Shown: positions 7,876 to 18,994, counted from the first letter of the stretch. The stretch is 64,000 nucleotides of DNA from Chloroflexota bacterium (GCA_013388855.1 JACAEM010000033.1:62001-126000), one strand, 5' to 3'. Numbers and translations: made by a program. The notes: a model not told the origin generated them from the sequence alone.

Positions 7876-8265
7876 CTACGATACATGTGAGCGCGGCACA
7901 AGTCTGATGGTCGCGGCTCGCGCATCGGGGCTGTTGATACTGTTAATGATGCTTGCCGCATACCGACGGTATTTTGTGGCATAGGCAGCATCGACCTGAT
8001 CATTGATATTCGGATCAGGCTCTTCCACGAAGATGACATCCTTTACAACACCGCCAGCCCGGATCTGCCCTTCATGGCGCGATTGAACACCGCGGAACCA
8101 TGCGGAGGTCCGTCCGTTGACAGAGCGGACATATAACTCATCACCGACACGCACAACCAAAATGATCACCGGCTTTCGTAGGGTGCCGTCATGCCGGAAA
8201 GAGGCGATCTTTAATTCCTCTGCTATTTCGATCTTTTTGAGTTCATCACTTGTCCACTGGGACAT
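7876..8265 (-). CDS. DUF2255 family protein
   Basis: This 129-residue protein starts at the ATG in MSQWTSDELKKIEIAEEL. The reading frame extends 36 codons further upstream, but that part crosses the promoter and reads like non-coding sequence, and a GGAGACAG site precedes the chosen ATG. The body IASFRHDGTLRKPV, VRVGDELYVRS and AWFRG matches the DUF2255 pattern. That pattern resembles the small split-barrel flavin/nitroreductase-like proteins, but no function is established. It is the first gene behind a MerR-type promoter and precedes an MFS exporter, so it probably belongs to the same stress response. Confidence 0.75.
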   Translation of the reverse strand: MSQWTSDELKKIEIAEELKIASFRHDGTLRKPVIILVVRVGDELYVRSVNGRTSAWFRGVQSRHEGQIRAGGVVKDVIFVEEPDPNINDQVDAAYATKYRRYAASIINSINSPDARAATIRLVPRSHVS

Positions 8266-8303
8266 TCTCTGTCTCCATTTCTGCTCCGACCATTCAATTA
8301 AGT

Positions 8304-8334
8304 AGTTTAACACCTGGAGTTGACTCCAAGTCAA
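8304..8334 (-). promoter_or_regulatory. MerR-type promoter/operator of the DUF2255-MFS pair
   Basis: On the minus strand TTGACT (8329-8334) and TAAACT (8304-8309) are separated by 19 bases, the overlong spacer typical of MerR-activated promoters. The spacer holds the dyad TGGAGT-CA-ACTCCA. The site matches the promoter at 16243-16273 at all but two positions. Confidence 0.8.
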
Positions 8335-8439
8335 GGGTGAAACGGGATCTACCAACATCATTTTTTGGACCAACTGAAGTTTGAATGCGGTAAGATTATG
8401 AAAATCTCAACCACCCATCAGAATTGGAGATACGCAGTC

Positions 8440-9321
8440 ATGGACATTAACACACTACGGCAATGGATCGCCCAGCGTGACTCATTCAGCATTCTCGAAA
8501 CAGTGGATGTGTTCAGCGGGGAGCGCAGAGTCTTGAAGGAGTTCGATACCGTCATCGAAGCACCGAACTGGACGAAGGATGGAAAGTATTTGATCTTCAA
8601 CAGCAGAGGGCGCATGTTTACTTATGAAATGGCGACAGGTGAAGTGAAAGAGATCAACACCGATTTTGCAATTGACTGCAACAACGACCATGTGCTCTCG
8701 CCCGATAATTCGGAGCTGGCGATCAGTCACTTCACGAATGAAGACGCGACATCGCGCATTTACATCCTGCCATTGAGCGGCGGCACACCGCGGCTGGTGA
8801 CGGAAAAGGGTCCAAGTTATTTGCATGGCTGGTCACCCGATGGCAAGCGCCTCGCTTACTGCGCCGAACGAAATAGTCAGTATGATATTTACACCATTTC
8901 GGTGGATGGCGGTGAAGAAACCCAACTTACCAATTTGCCCGGTCTCGATGACGGTCCCGAATACTCACCCGATGGGAAATACATCTGGTTCAATTCGGTG
9001 CGCAGCGGACTCATGCAAGTCTGGCGTATGGAAGCGGATGGAACGAATCCCACCCACATGGTTCAGGAGGAAGCCAATTGTTGGTTCCCGCATGTCTCAC
9101 CCGACAATCAATGGGTGGTGTACATCGCCTACAAAAAAGGGGATGTGGAACCGGGCGATCATCCTGCCAACAAGAATGTGGAACTGCGCCTCATCCCCTC
9201 GACTGGAGGCGAATCCAAAACCATCGTCAGTTTATTTGGCGGACAGGGAACCATCAACGTCAATTCGTGGTCTCCCGATAACCGCACAATTGCGTTTGTA
9301 TCCTATCGCCTCAAGGAGTAA
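8440..9321 (+). CDS. TolB/WD40-like beta-propeller protein
   Basis: This 293-residue protein is built of repeated PD40-type blades: [45 protein letters not shown] and [11 protein letters not shown]. Six or so blades would close one propeller. No signal peptide is visible, so it appears cytoplasmic, unlike periplasmic TolB. I chose the ATG at MDINTLRQW because the propeller begins right after it; in-frame starts at 8365 and 8398 lack a ribosome site. Relatives include sugar-catabolism proteins of the oligogalacturonide lyase type, but no catalytic residues are recognised. It is followed after 4 bases by a Gfo/Idh/MocA oxidoreductase, so the two are co-transcribed. Confidence 0.75.
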   Translation: MDINTLRQWIAQRDSFSILETVDVFSGERRVLKEFDTVIEAPNWTKDGKYLIFNSRGRMFTYEMATGEVKEINTDFAIDCNNDHVLSPDNSELAISHFTNEDATSRIYILPLSGGTPRLVTEKGPSYLHGWSPDGKRLAYCAERNSQYDIYTISVDGGEETQLTNLPGLDDGPEYSPDGKYIWFNSVRSGLMQVWRMEADGTNPTHMVQEEANCWFPHVSPDNQWVVYIAYKKGDVEPGDHPANKNVELRLIPSTGGESKTIVSLFGGQGTINVNSWSPDNRTIAFVSYRLKE

Positions 9322-9325
9322 TCTC

Positions 9326-10465
9326 ATGAAAATTCAACCCGTAAAAGTTGCCATCGTCGGTTGCGGTGGAATCAGTGACTCATACCTTTCAACGATGATC
9401 AACAAGTTCAAGATTCTGGATGTGGTCGGCGGTTACGACCGCAACCCTGACAAAATAAAAAATAAGGTTGAGAAATTCGGCATCAAGCCGATGACCTTTG
9501 AAGAGATTCTAGCGGATGATTCCATTGAGATCGTGGTCAACCTGACCGCGCCGACGGGACATTACCCTGTTATCAAGCAATTGCTCGAGGCAGGTAAGCA
9601 TGTCTACACCGAAAAAGTGATGACCGTGGAATTGGAACATGCCGCTGAGTTGGTGAAGATTGCGGACGAAAAGAATCTCTACCTCGGCGCTGCACCTGAC
9701 ACCTTCCTCGGCTCTGCCATTCAGACGGCTCGTTATGTGGTAGATAGCGGCATGATCGGCGACATCACATCCTGCTATTGTGTGTTGACCCGTGACAGCG
9801 AAATCTTCAGCCGTGCCTTTCCTTTCACCGCCAAACCCGGCGGCGGTATCGGCTTCGACGTGGGCATTTACTATATTACCGCCTTACTCAGCATTTTGGG
9901 ACCTGTGAGAGAAGTCTCTGGCGTAGTGCGGACTCACAAACCTGAACGTAAAAAATACGCCCTGGAAAACTTCGGCGAGCCGTACCTGATCGAATGCGAG
10001 AATCTTATGTCCGGCATTCTGCGTTTTGAGCGCGGCACAATTGGTAATCTTTTGTTCGACGCCAATTCCATCTTCACGGCACCGGAAAGACCCGCCGTGG
10101 CATTGATCGGTACGATGGGCATCGTATTCATTCAAGACCCGAACAGTTTTGGCGGTGAGGTCAAGGTCACATTGAAAGGCAACAATGAGCCATTCGTTAT
10201 GCAGCAGAGTCATGCCTTCAGTGATGAATATCGCGGGCTGGGCGTGGCTGAAATGGCATGGTCGATGAGGCTGGGACGAAAGAACCGCGCCAACAAAGAG
10301 ATGGCGTATCACGCATTGGAGATCTTGCACAGAATTGTACAAAGCAGTGAATCAGGCTCCAACCAGGCCCTGCAATCCACCTTCGAGAAAATGCCCCCCA
10401 TCCCACGTGGATTTTCCGGGCAGACCTATTTTGAGTTCATCGAAGAACCGGGGATCGCGCTATAA
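9326..10465 (+). CDS. Gfo/Idh/MocA family NAD(P)-dependent oxidoreductase
   Basis: This 379-residue cytoplasmic dehydrogenase has an N-terminal Rossmann domain starting VAIVGCGGISDSYLS and a conserved EKVMTVELEHAAEL, which fits the family's EKP motif with Val in place of Pro. The C-terminal substrate domain includes GGGIGFDVGIYYITALLSILG, where the D and Y correspond to the usual GG-x-D-x-G-x-H site with Tyr in place of His. Members oxidise or reduce sugars and cyclitols; the substrate here is unknown. The start is the ATG four bases after the propeller gene's stop, with AAGGAG inside that gene's end. Longer upstream reading is a shadow of the propeller gene. A perfect palindromic terminator follows. 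Confidence 0.85.
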   Translation: MKIQPVKVAIVGCGGISDSYLSTMINKFKILDVVGGYDRNPDKIKNKVEKFGIKPMTFEEILADDSIEIVVNLTAPTGHYPVIKQLLEAGKHVYTEKVMTVELEHAAELVKIADEKNLYLGAAPDTFLGSAIQTARYVVDSGMIGDITSCYCVLTRDSEIFSRAFPFTAKPGGGIGFDVGIYYITALLSILGPVREVSGVVRTHKPERKKYALENFGEPYLIECENLMSGILRFERGTIGNLLFDANSIFTAPERPAVALIGTMGIVFIQDPNSFGGEVKVTLKGNNEPFVMQQSHAFSDEYRGLGVAEMAWSMRLGRKNRANKEMAYHALEILHRIVQSSESGSNQALQSTFEKMPPIPRGFSGQTYFEFIEEPGIAL

Positions 10466-10468
10466 CAA

Positions 10469-10504
10469 AACATCCCGCCTGAAATTTCAGGCGGGATGTT
10501 TTGT
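10469..10504. terminator. Bidirectional terminator, perfect palindrome
   Basis: The 16-base arms AACATCCCGCCTGAAA and TTTCAGGCGGGATGTT are perfectly complementary with no spacer, followed by TTGTT. The site lies after the oxidoreductase gene and faces the end of the MerR operon. Confidence 0.75.
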
Positions 10505-10609
10505 TGATCAGCTTTCGTAGTAGGCCGCGGCGAAGAGTGGTGCGTTCTAGTTCTTCTATCTGTTCGATTTTTTTGAGTTTACCACTTGCCCATGCAATCA
10601 GTCCTTACT

Positions 10610-11632
10610 TCATGGCAACAGTAGCGCTTTGATCGCTCGGCGTTCGTCCATCGCGCGATAGCCCTCTGCTGCCTGTTCCAGAGGCAGGGTCAAGTCAAAG
10701 ACCTTGCCGGGATTGATCTTTCGATTCCAGATCAGGTCAATCAGTTCGGGCAGGAAGCGGCGCACCGGGGCGGGACCGCCGTGCAGGTGAACATGCGAGA
10801 AAAAATATTCCCTTCCCGGAATTTCCACATCGTGGAGCACGCCAACGAATCCGACATGACCGCCCGGCCGCGTGGCGCGGATGGACTGCATCATCGCCTC
10901 ATGCGTGCCGACCGCTTCAATGACTGAATGCGCGCCAAGTCCATTGGTGAGATCCTTGATCTTCGCAACGCCTTCGTCGCCGCGTTCAGTCACGATGTCG
11001 GTCGCGCCGAACTCCAGCGCCAGCTTTTGCCGGTCCGCATGCCGGCTCATCACAATGATGCGCTCCGCACCCATGTGTTTTGCAGAGAGAACGCCCAACA
11101 ATCCAACGGCCCCGTCGCCGACAACTGCCACCGTCTTACCAGGTGCAACCGCGGCTGCCACAGCGCCAAACCAACCCGTGCCAAGCACATCGGAGGCGGA
11201 GAGCAGGCTGGGGACCAGATCGTCCGGTGGGAGTTCCGGCGTGGCAACCAGTGTACCGTCTGCCAGCGGGATGCGGGCATACTCCGCCTGTGCGCCAGTG
11301 GGCGCGCCGGGCTGACGGTGTATACAGGATGACTGGTAGCCGGACTGACAGATCTCGCAGGTGTTATCCGACGCGAAGAACGAACCGACCACGAACTGGC
11401 CGGGCTTAATGTTCCTGACTGCACTTCCAACCTCCTCGACGATGCCACAGTATTCGTGTCCCATCGGCACAGGCTGCTTTATCACATCAATGCCGCGATA
11501 GGGCCATAGGTCCGAGCCGCACACACAGGCGGCTGACAGTTTGATAATGGCATCCGTTGGTTCGATGATCTTGGGATCAGGGCGCTCCTCGAAGCGCACA
11601 TCCCGGGGTCCATAAAGCATTGTTCCATGCAT
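10610..11632 (-). CDS. Zinc-dependent alcohol dehydrogenase, MDR family
   Basis: This 340-residue medium-chain dehydrogenase has the catalytic zinc site CVCGSDLWPYRG plus GHEYCGIVEEVG (GHE motif). The structural zinc lobe is reduced: only two or three Cys are seen (CEICQSGYQSSC). The cofactor fold is AVVGDGAVGLLGVLSAKHMGA. It would oxidise an alcohol or reduce an aldehyde with NAD(P). The start is MHGTMLYGPRDVRF with a CTGGAG site; the 19 upstream codons look non-coding. It is the last gene of the MerR-headed operon, and an alcohol dehydrogenase is a classic target of AdhR/NmlR-type MerR regulators, which supports a role in aldehyde detoxification. Confidence 0.82.
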   Translation of the reverse strand: MHGTMLYGPRDVRFEERPDPKIIEPTDAIIKLSAACVCGSDLWPYRGIDVIKQPVPMGHEYCGIVEEVGSAVRNIKPGQFVVGSFFASDNTCEICQSGYQSSCIHRQPGAPTGAQAEYARIPLADGTLVATPELPPDDLVPSLLSASDVLGTGWFGAVAAAVAPGKTVAVVGDGAVGLLGVLSAKHMGAERIIVMSRHADRQKLALEFGATDIVTERGDEGVAKIKDLTNGLGAHSVIEAVGTHEAMMQSIRATRPGGHVGFVGVLHDVEIPGREYFFSHVHLHGGPAPVRRFLPELIDLIWNRKINPGKVFDLTLPLEQAAEGYRAMDERRAIKALLLP

Positions 11633-11733
11633 GGTAGATCTCCAGTTTTTGGGCAGGGAGACAGACATGGCGCTGTGCACCAAGTCCATATTCCATGCCA
11701 GTTTTTTGTTTTGATAAAAATACTACCTTGATA

Positions 11734-12609
<876 letters not shown>

Positions 12610-12612
12610 TTA

Positions 12613-13005
12613 CTAGTGTTGCTCTGGGGTCAGCAACCGGGTGAACGAAAGCGACGCTAACTTCCAGCCAGCCTCTGGCTGCACATAGACTTCTGTCACC
12701 ATAAAGGGATTGGTGACCTCATTGCCGCCTACCACGGCGAGCAGCGTAATTCTGTTTAAAAGGACAGCCGTTGTGCCAATGATATTCACCGACACTTCAT
12801 GGATGTCCGCTTGCTTGTAGTGAATCCTGCCGCTTTTGATGATCTCGAGTTCCTGTTCTTTTCCCCATGATCCACCCATATGAACAAAGACGGACTTTTC
12901 ATGGAAAAGAGCGTCCAGGGAATCTACATCGCGCTCTGACATCCAGCGCCATTTCTCCTTGGAGAGACCGATTACTTCCTGTTCGGATTTTACATTTTGC
13001 ATCAT
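12613..13005 (-). CDS. NTF2-like / SnoaL-type protein
   Basis: This 130-residue protein has the pattern of a DUF4440/SnoaL NTF2 fold: an N-terminal helical part VIGLSKEKWRWMSERDVDSLDALFHEKSVFVHMG followed by strands with TTAVLLNRITLLAV and a C-terminal VYVQPEAGWKLASLSFTRL. Such cone-shaped barrels bind or isomerise small hydrophobic molecules, and no catalytic residues can be named. The start (two ATGs in a row) directly abuts the stop of the cupin gene, with AAGGA as ribosome site, so the two are translationally coupled. NTF2-like proteins recur next to aldo/keto reductases and cupins in carbonyl-stress operons. Confidence 0.75.
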   Translation of the reverse strand: MMQNVKSEQEVIGLSKEKWRWMSERDVDSLDALFHEKSVFVHMGGSWGKEQELEIIKSGRIHYKQADIHEVSVNIIGTTAVLLNRITLLAVVGGNEVTNPFMVTEVYVQPEAGWKLASLSFTRLLTPEQH

Positions 13006-13401
13006 TTATTCCTTGTATTGCGTATCATTGACCATTTCCATCCAATCGGCGCCTTTACCGTCGAGTTGTTCCACAATGGAAATGTGTGTCATGGCAGTGG
13101 TAGGCGCGGCGCCATGCCAGTGCTTTTCACCCGGCAAAATGGAAACGACATCTCCCGGGCGAATTTCCTGCCTCGGCTCCCCCCACTTTTGCACGCGGCC
13201 GCATCCCGCCGTAACGACCAACGTTTGACCGAGTGGATGACTGTGCCACGCAGTCCGCGCACCGGGCTCGAAGGTTACAAAGGCGCAACTCACCCTTCCC
13301 GGCTCGTTCATCTGGTTCAAAGGATCGACGCGGACACTGCCTGTAAAATATTCAGGCTGTCCTTTGCCAGATGGCTGTGAACCGCTGCGCTTAATTTCCA
13401 T
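13006..13401 (-). CDS. Cupin-domain protein
   Basis: This 131-residue single-domain cupin has motif 1 as [20 protein letters not shown] (His, His, Gln as metal ligands) and motif 2 as [17 protein letters not shown] (His). Metal binding is therefore likely. The start MEIKRSGSQ is preceded by TAGGAG; an upstream in-frame extension of 31 codons overlaps the CMD gene and is not used. It lies between a carboxymuconolactone decarboxylase-family gene and an NTF2-like gene, and cupin-CMD pairs of this type are common in redox operons. The enzymatic role, if any, is not known. Confidence 0.82.
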   Translation of the reverse strand: MEIKRSGSQPSGKGQPEYFTGSVRVDPLNQMNEPGRVSCAFVTFEPGARTAWHSHPLGQTLVVTAGCGRVQKWGEPRQEIRPGDVVSILPGEKHWHGAAPTTAMTHISIVEQLDGKGADWMEMVNDTQYKE

Positions 13402-13439
13402 TTTATGAACTCCTAGCACACTCGCCAAATTGGACTGAG

Positions 13440-13763
13440 TTACTTCTTGAAGACTTCGCGCGCGACCTTGACGGCGGACATGGCCCGCGGCCACCCGGCA
13501 TAGAAAGCCAGGTGAATGATCACTTCGGCGAGTTCCGTTTCCGACAGACCGTTTTCCTTAGCCCGGTTCAGGTGACCTGTAAGCTGTTCGGTATTTCCGT
13601 TTGCGATGAGCGCGGCAACAGTGACCAGGCTGCGATCTCGCTTCGACAACTCTGCACGTTCCCAGACATCGCCAAACAGCACGTCGTCCGTCAGCTCTGC
13701 CAGCTTGGGCGCGAAATCGCCAACCAGCTTTTGTGCGGGCGATAATTCTTTTGATTCAGACAT
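13440..13763 (-). CDS. Carboxymuconolactone decarboxylase (CMD)-family protein
   Basis: This 107-residue all-helical protein fits the CMD/AhpD fold: [22 protein letters not shown] followed by [38 protein letters not shown]. The AhpD CxxC pair is absent and no catalytic Cys is present, so it is not an alkyl-hydroperoxidase reductant. It resembles the YraC-like CMD proteins whose genes are controlled by the MerR regulator AdhR in Bacillus. Its place between aldo/keto reductases and the cupin gene in this MerR-headed operon is consistent with that. Confidence 0.85.
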   Translation of the reverse strand: MSESKELSPAQKLVGDFAPKLAELTDDVLFGDVWERAELSKRDRSLVTVAALIANGNTEQLTGHLNRAKENGLSETELAEVIIHLAFYAGWPRAMSAVKVAREVFKK

Positions 13764-13809
13764 TTTTATCTCCTGCTCTCGTTCGTTCGCTTGTGATCAA
13801 ATCAGACGC

Positions 13810-14781
<972 letters not shown>

Positions 14782-14816
14782 TTATTCCTTGAATGAGTCT
14801 GTCTTCTGATCGCGTA

Positions 14817-15800
14817 CTACTGATGACCCACAATGCGATGCGGCACGTATGGTTCCTCCAGATAGGCAACATCGTCTGGAGCCAATCTAACGGACAATGC
14901 GCCAACCGCTTCTTCCAAATGCGCGATCTTTGTCGCCCCGATGATGGGTGCCGTTACCGGTTCTTTTTGCAACAACCAGGCCAACGCAATATGTGTGCGT
15001 GACACTCCATATTTTCGAGCAAGTTCCGCGACCCGCTCGACAACCTGTCGATCCGTTTCGGCTGTTGCATCATATTTCGCTTTGGCTATCTGATCCGTCT
15101 CGGAACGAAGCGTGCTTTCCGATACCCAATCACGTGTCAACCGCCCTGAGGCAAGCGGGCTGTATGGGATCAAACCGATCTTCTCTGCACGACAGAGCGG
15201 CAACATTTCACGTTCTTCTTCGCGGTAGATCAGGTTGTAATGATTCTGCATCGAAACAAAACGAGTCCAGCCATATTTTTCAGCGACATATAATGCCTTC
15301 TGGAACTGCCACGCCCACATGGCAGAGGCGCCGATGTAGCGTGCCTTACCCGCCCGTACCACATCGTTCAATGCTTCCATTGTCGCTTCGATTGGGGTTT
15401 CATGATCCCAGCGATGTATCTGATAGAGATCCACATAATCAGTTCCCAGTCGTTTCAAGCTGTTATCGATCTCATTGAGAATCGCTTTTCGCGACAACCC
15501 CGCTCCATTGGGTCCTTCACGCATTTTGCCATACACCTTGGTGGCAATGATGACTTCTTCCCGCTTCGCGAAATCCTTCAATGCTCGACCCAGGATCTCT
15601 TCACTCACCCCAACAGAATAAACGTTGGCAGTATCGAAGAAATTAATCCCCAATTCCAAGGCTTTCTTAATGATGGGACGGCTGTTTTCCTCGTCCAGTA
15701 CCCATTTGTGAATCCAATGCTCCGCGTCTCCGAATCCCATACAACCGAGACAGATGCGCGAGACTTTCATCCCTGTTGAACCTAATCGAGCATATTCCAT
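14817..15800 (-). CDS. Aldo/keto reductase
   Basis: This 327-residue AKR carries FFDTANVYSVGVSEEILGRAL (Asp, Tyr), IIATKVYGKM (Lys) and DLYQIHRWDHETPIEATM (His), with a C-terminal IIGATKIAHLEEAVGAL cofactor motif. The start is MEYARLGSTGMKVSR with an AGGAG ribosome site seven bases upstream; the reading frame extends eight codons further to touch the MerR gene. It is the first structural gene after the regulator, 20 bases away, and so the primary candidate for the aldehyde substrate sensed by the system. Confidence 0.88.
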   Translation of the reverse strand: MEYARLGSTGMKVSRICLGCMGFGDAEHWIHKWVLDEENSRPIIKKALELGINFFDTANVYSVGVSEEILGRALKDFAKREEVIIATKVYGKMREGPNGAGLSRKAILNEIDNSLKRLGTDYVDLYQIHRWDHETPIEATMEALNDVVRAGKARYIGASAMWAWQFQKALYVAEKYGWTRFVSMQNHYNLIYREEEREMLPLCRAEKIGLIPYSPLASGRLTRDWVSESTLRSETDQIAKAKYDATAETDRQVVERVAELARKYGVSRTHIALAWLLQKEPVTAPIIGATKIAHLEEAVGALSVRLAPDDVAYLEEPYVPHRIVGHQ

Positions 15801-15820
15801 ATTTTCTCCTGTGAGTTTAC

Positions 15821-16222
15821 TCATCCCTCTTCCATCAATTCCTCGATCTGAAGCATCTCTTTCTCTTTTTTCAAAATCGCTTTTTCGTATACTTCAATTT
15901 TGTGATTGAGGAGATTCAGCGTCTTTTGCATCTCTTCCAATCGGGCGGCAACCAGATCGCGCTGTTCGACCAGGATCTCTTTACGGGCTTCGATCGTGCT
16001 ATCGCCCTGCTGGACCAGTCCCATATACTCGATCAACACTTCGACGGGAAGCCCCGCGCTCCTCATGCATTTGATGAAATCAACCCGTCTGAGATCGAGT
16101 TCGTTATAATCCCGGATGCCACCCTCATTGCGATGAACCGGTGGGATAAGCCCGACGCGCTCGTAATACCGAAGCGTATCCACGGAAAGACCGTATTTTT
16201 CACTGACCTCTGCGATTTTCAT
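15821..16222 (-). CDS. MerR-family regulator, AdhR/NmlR-like
   Basis: This 133-residue protein has an N-terminal winged helix-turn-helix (MKIAEVSEKYGLSVDTLRYYERVGLIPP, 1-28), the RxYxxxDLRRVDFIK wing region and a long C-terminal dimerisation coiled coil (about 77-125). There is no separate ligand domain. A single Cys at residue 52 (FIKCMRSAGL) matches the position of the conserved reactive Cys in aldehyde-sensing AdhR of Bacillus subtilis, which suggests thiol-based sensing of electrophiles. It heads the operon of reductases and dehydrogenase and lies directly behind a 19-bp-spacer promoter with a dyad, so it is probably autoregulated. A second matching operator lies at 8304-8334. Confidence 0.88.
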   Translation of the reverse strand: MKIAEVSEKYGLSVDTLRYYERVGLIPPVHRNEGGIRDYNELDLRRVDFIKCMRSAGLPVEVLIEYMGLVQQGDSTIEARKEILVEQRDLVAARLEEMQKTLNLLNHKIEVYEKAILKKEKEMLQIEELMEEG

Positions 16223-16242
16223 AATTCACCTCATTGATTGGG

Positions 16243-16273
16243 AGTCTAACACCTGGAGTCGACTCCAAGTCAA
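16243..16273 (-). promoter_or_regulatory. MerR-type promoter/operator of the reductase operon
   Basis: On the minus strand TTGACT (16268-16273) and TAGACT (16243-16248) flank a 19-base spacer with the dyad TGGAGT-CG-ACTCCA. The regulator start codon lies 20 bases downstream of the -10 box. The spacing is the hallmark of MerR activation by DNA distortion. Confidence 0.82.
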
Positions 16274-16400
16274 GGGTCGTCACCGCCAAATCTAATATTC
16301 CTCTTACGCCTCACAAACAAACCGCCAGCCTGGTTTTGTTATAATGCCGAGTACTGGGAGACTTGGCAAGCCTCCCTAATCATCTGAATGGAAAAACGTC

Positions 16401-16440
16401 TCTTTCCGCACGCCGCCAAGGAGGGGAAAATGCGGAAAGA
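16401..16440 (+). promoter_or_regulatory. Hairpin in the clpC leader, presenting a ribosome site
   Basis: TCTTTCCGCA (16401-16410) pairs perfectly with TGCGGAAAGA (16431-16440). The 20-base loop holds AAGGAGGGG (16418-16426), and the stem covers part of the leader ORF's start codon. A -10-like TATAAT lies upstream at 16340-16345, and a smaller GGGAG/CTCCC hairpin follows it. The arrangement could control translation of the leader ORF and clpC. Confidence 0.55.
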
Positions 16441-16492
16441 CCCGTCAGTTCTGGATTGTAGAAAAGGAATAACCCCTTATGATGCGATTTGA
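16430..16492 (+). CDS. Putative 20-residue leader peptide overlapping clpC start
   Basis: An ATG five bases after AAGGAGG opens a 20-codon frame (beginning [10 protein letters not shown], ending TPYDAI) that stops with TGA at 16490-16492, inside the first codons of clpC in another frame. Its ribosome site is the best in this leader, better than that of clpC itself. Peptides like this often couple translation to the next gene. There is no run of one amino acid that would suggest classic attenuation. It may be chance, since no conservation can be checked here. Confidence 0.35.
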   Translation: MRKDPSVLDCRKGITPYDAI

Positions 16493-18953
16493 CCGCTTTA
16501 CCGAGAGAGCCCAGGAAGCCGCCCAACGCGCTGCTGAGATCATCCAGCGCTACGGCCACAACCAGATCGACACCGAACACATCCTGCTGGCGCTCATCGA
16601 GCAGCCCGGCGGGGTGATCCCCCAAATCCTTGAAAAACTGAGCGTCAGCCCTGAAGCGCTGACCGAACGTCTCGACGCCACCTTGCGCGCCAGCCCCAAA
16701 GCCAACATCTTCGGCGGCGGCGCCGGGCAGATCTTCATCACCCCGCGTGTAAAGCGCATTATTGACCTGGCCAACGAGGAAGCCAACCGCCTCAAAGACG
16801 AATACATTTCCACCGAACATATCTTCCTCGCCATTCTGACGGAACGGAATACGCCCGCAGCGCGCATTTTGGAATCTGCCGGGCTGACGCGAGACCGCGT
16901 CTACACCGCCATTCAGGATCTGCGCGGCGGTCAACGCGTCACCGACCCCCAGGCGGAATCCCGTTACCGGACGCTGGAGAAATACTCCCGCGACCTCACT
17001 CAACTCGCGCGTGAGGGTAAGCTCGATCCCGTCATCGGGCGCGATAACGAAATTTTGCGACTCATCCAGATCCTTTCGCGGCGCACCAAGAACAACCCGG
17101 TGTTGATCGGCGAAGCAGGTGTCGGGAAGACTGCCATCGCGGAAGGGCTGGCCCAAAAGATCGCCAACAACGATGTGCCGGAGATTCTCTCCGGTAAACG
17201 GGTGGTGGCACTCGATTTGGGCGCAATGATCGCCGGGTCCAGGTTTCGAGGCGAGTTCGAGGAGCGCCTCAAAGCCGTGATGGAGGAAGTCCAGCGCGCG
17301 CAGGGCGACATCATCCTGATGATCGACGAGTTGCACACCGTCGTCGGTGCAGGGGCCGCCCAGGGCGCGATGGATGCGTCCAACATGCTCAAGCCTGCAC
17401 TCGCCCGCGGTGAACTCCAGTGTATCGGCGCGACCACGCTTGACGAGTATCACAAACATATCGAAAAAGACGCCGCGCTCGAACGTCGCTTTGCCCCGAT
17501 CTACGTAGAAGAACCCAGCGTGGACGATACGATCAAGATGTTGCAGGGCTTGCGCGACCGCTATGAGGCGCATCACAAAGTCCGCTTTGCGGATGATGCG
17601 TTGGTCGCCGCGGCCCGTTTGGCGAGTCGTTATGTCACCGACCGGCGTCTGCCCGACAAAGCCATCGACCTAATGGACGAAGCCGCCGCGAAACTGCGCG
17701 TGGCGCTCTACTCCATGCCGCCCGATCTCAAAGCAATGAAGACCGAGATCGAAAAACTGCAAGCCGAAGAGGAACAGGCTGGCTTGAATCGCGAGTACGA
17801 ACGCGCCGCGCAGAAAAAATCAGAACGTCTGCGACTCGAAGAGGAATATCACGAGAAGCGCGATAAATGGGAATCGGAACATCAGCTCGATGAAGTGGTG
17901 GATGTGGAGGACATCGCATCCGTCGTCCATCAATGGACCGGCATCCCTGTCACACAGATGATGGAAACGGAATCAGAAAAACTGCTGCACATGGAAGCGC
18001 GTTTGCACGAGCGCATCATCGGGCAGGAGGAAGCCATCCACGCCATTTCGGATGCAATCCGCCGCTCACGCTCAGGGTTGTCTGACCCGTCGCGTCCGAT
18101 CGGTTCATTCATCTTCATTGGTCCGTCGGGCGTCGGCAAGACCGAACTGGCAAAGGCGCTTGCCTGGTTCATGTTCGACGATGAAGAAGCGCTGGCTCGC
18201 ATCGATATGTCCGAGTACCGAGAACAGCACACGGTCTCGCGTCTCTTCGGAGCGCCTCCGGGATACGTTGGGTATGAGGAAGGCGGTCAATTAACGGAAG
18301 CCGTTCGCAGGCGGCCATATCGCGTGTTGTTGTTCGACGAGATCGAAAAAGCCCATCCCGAAGTCTGGAATGCGTTATTGCAAATCCTGGATGACGGTCG
18401 CATGACGGATGGTCAGGGTAACGTGGTGGATTTCCGCAACACGGTGCTTATCATGACATCCAACCTGGGCACCGAATACGTGCGCAAGGGCGGTACGCTC
18501 GGCTTCCTGCAGGCCAAGGCGTCCGATGAGGAACGCGAAGCACACGCCAAAGTTGAAAAGGCCCTCAAGGGTGCGTTCCGTCCTGAATTCCTCAACCGTA
18601 TCGATGAGATCATCATGTTCTCGCCGCTCACACTCGAACAAATGGAAGAGATCGTCGTCTTGCAAATGAAGGAGGTGCAGGACCGCCTGAACGAACACAA
18701 TATCACGGTTGAATTGACCGACGCCGCGCGTAAGTGGCTGGCAAAGGAAGGCTACGATCCCGCTTTTGGTGCGCGCCCGCTGCGCAGGGCCATCCAGAAG
18801 CACGTTGAGAGTCCGCTTTCGGTGGAGCTGCTTGGCGGTAAGTTCAAGGATGGCGCCACTGTGCAGGTGGATGTGGACGAGGAGAAGAACAAGATCAAGT
18901 TCCTTACCTCTGAACCGGTGAAAAAGAAAAGCAAACAACACGCTGACGCATAA
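16479..18953 (+). CDS. clpC: ATP-dependent Clp protease ATP-binding subunit ClpC
   Basis: This 824-residue class I Hsp100 unfoldase feeds substrates to ClpP. It has a double Clp-N domain (about 1-140), AAA module 1 with Walker A GEAGVGKT (near 210-217) and Walker [11 protein letters not shown] (about 280), and a short middle/UVR-like coiled region (about 410-470), as in ClpC rather than ClpB. AAA module 2 has Walker A GPSGVGKT (near 547-554) and Walker [13 protein letters not shown]. The length is normal. The start is MMRFDRF, with AAGGA about ten bases upstream and overlapped by a leader ORF. The usual Firmicute partners ctsR, mcsA and mcsB are absent, so regulation differs. A strong terminator follows. 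Confidence 0.95.
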   Translation: MMRFDRFTERAQEAAQRAAEIIQRYGHNQIDTEHILLALIEQPGGVIPQILEKLSVSPEALTERLDATLRASPKANIFGGGAGQIFITPRVKRIIDLANEEANRLKDEYISTEHIFLAILTERNTPAARILESAGLTRDRVYTAIQDLRGGQRVTDPQAESRYRTLEKYSRDLTQLAREGKLDPVIGRDNEILRLIQILSRRTKNNPVLIGEAGVGKTAIAEGLAQKIANNDVPEILSGKRVVALDLGAMIAGSRFRGEFEERLKAVMEEVQRAQGDIILMIDELHTVVGAGAAQGAMDASNMLKPALARGELQCIGATTLDEYHKHIEKDAALERRFAPIYVEEPSVDDTIKMLQGLRDRYEAHHKVRFADDALVAAARLASRYVTDRRLPDKAIDLMDEAAAKLRVALYSMPPDLKAMKTEIEKLQAEEEQAGLNREYERAAQKKSERLRLEEEYHEKRDKWESEHQLDEVVDVEDIASVVHQWTGIPVTQMMETESEKLLHMEARLHERIIGQEEAIHAISDAIRRSRSGLSDPSRPIGSFIFIGPSGVGKTELAKALAWFMFDDEEALARIDMSEYREQHTVSRLFGAPPGYVGYEEGGQLTEAVRRRPYRVLLFDEIEKAHPEVWNALLQILDDGRMTDGQGNVVDFRNTVLIMTSNLGTEYVRKGGTLGFLQAKASDEEREAHAKVEKALKGAFRPEFLNRIDEIIMFSPLTLEQMEEIVVLQMKEVQDRLNEHNITVELTDAARKWLAKEGYDPAFGARPLRRAIQKHVESPLSVELLGGKFKDGATVQVDVDEEKNKIKFLTSEPVKKKSKQHADA

Positions 18954-18958
18954 TCCCC

Positions 18959-18994
18959 GCAGGGGCGACCGGTCCGGTCGCCCCTGCGATTTTT
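18959..18994 (+). terminator. Rho-independent terminator after clpC
   Basis: GCAGGGGCGACCG (18959-18971) pairs with CGGTCGCCCCTGC (18975-18987), followed by GATTTTT. Confidence 0.88.

Noticed and set aside
8825-9325. N-terminal extension of the Gfo/Idh/MocA oxidoreductase frame
   Set aside because: The extension is an out-of-frame reading of the propeller gene; the Rossmann motif begins right after the ATG at 9326, which has AAGGAG.
16380-17576. 398-codon minus-strand ORF across the clpC 5' half
   Set aside because: It is antisense to a clear clpC gene, reads without any recognisable motif, and reflects the GC-rich third-position bias of the real gene.
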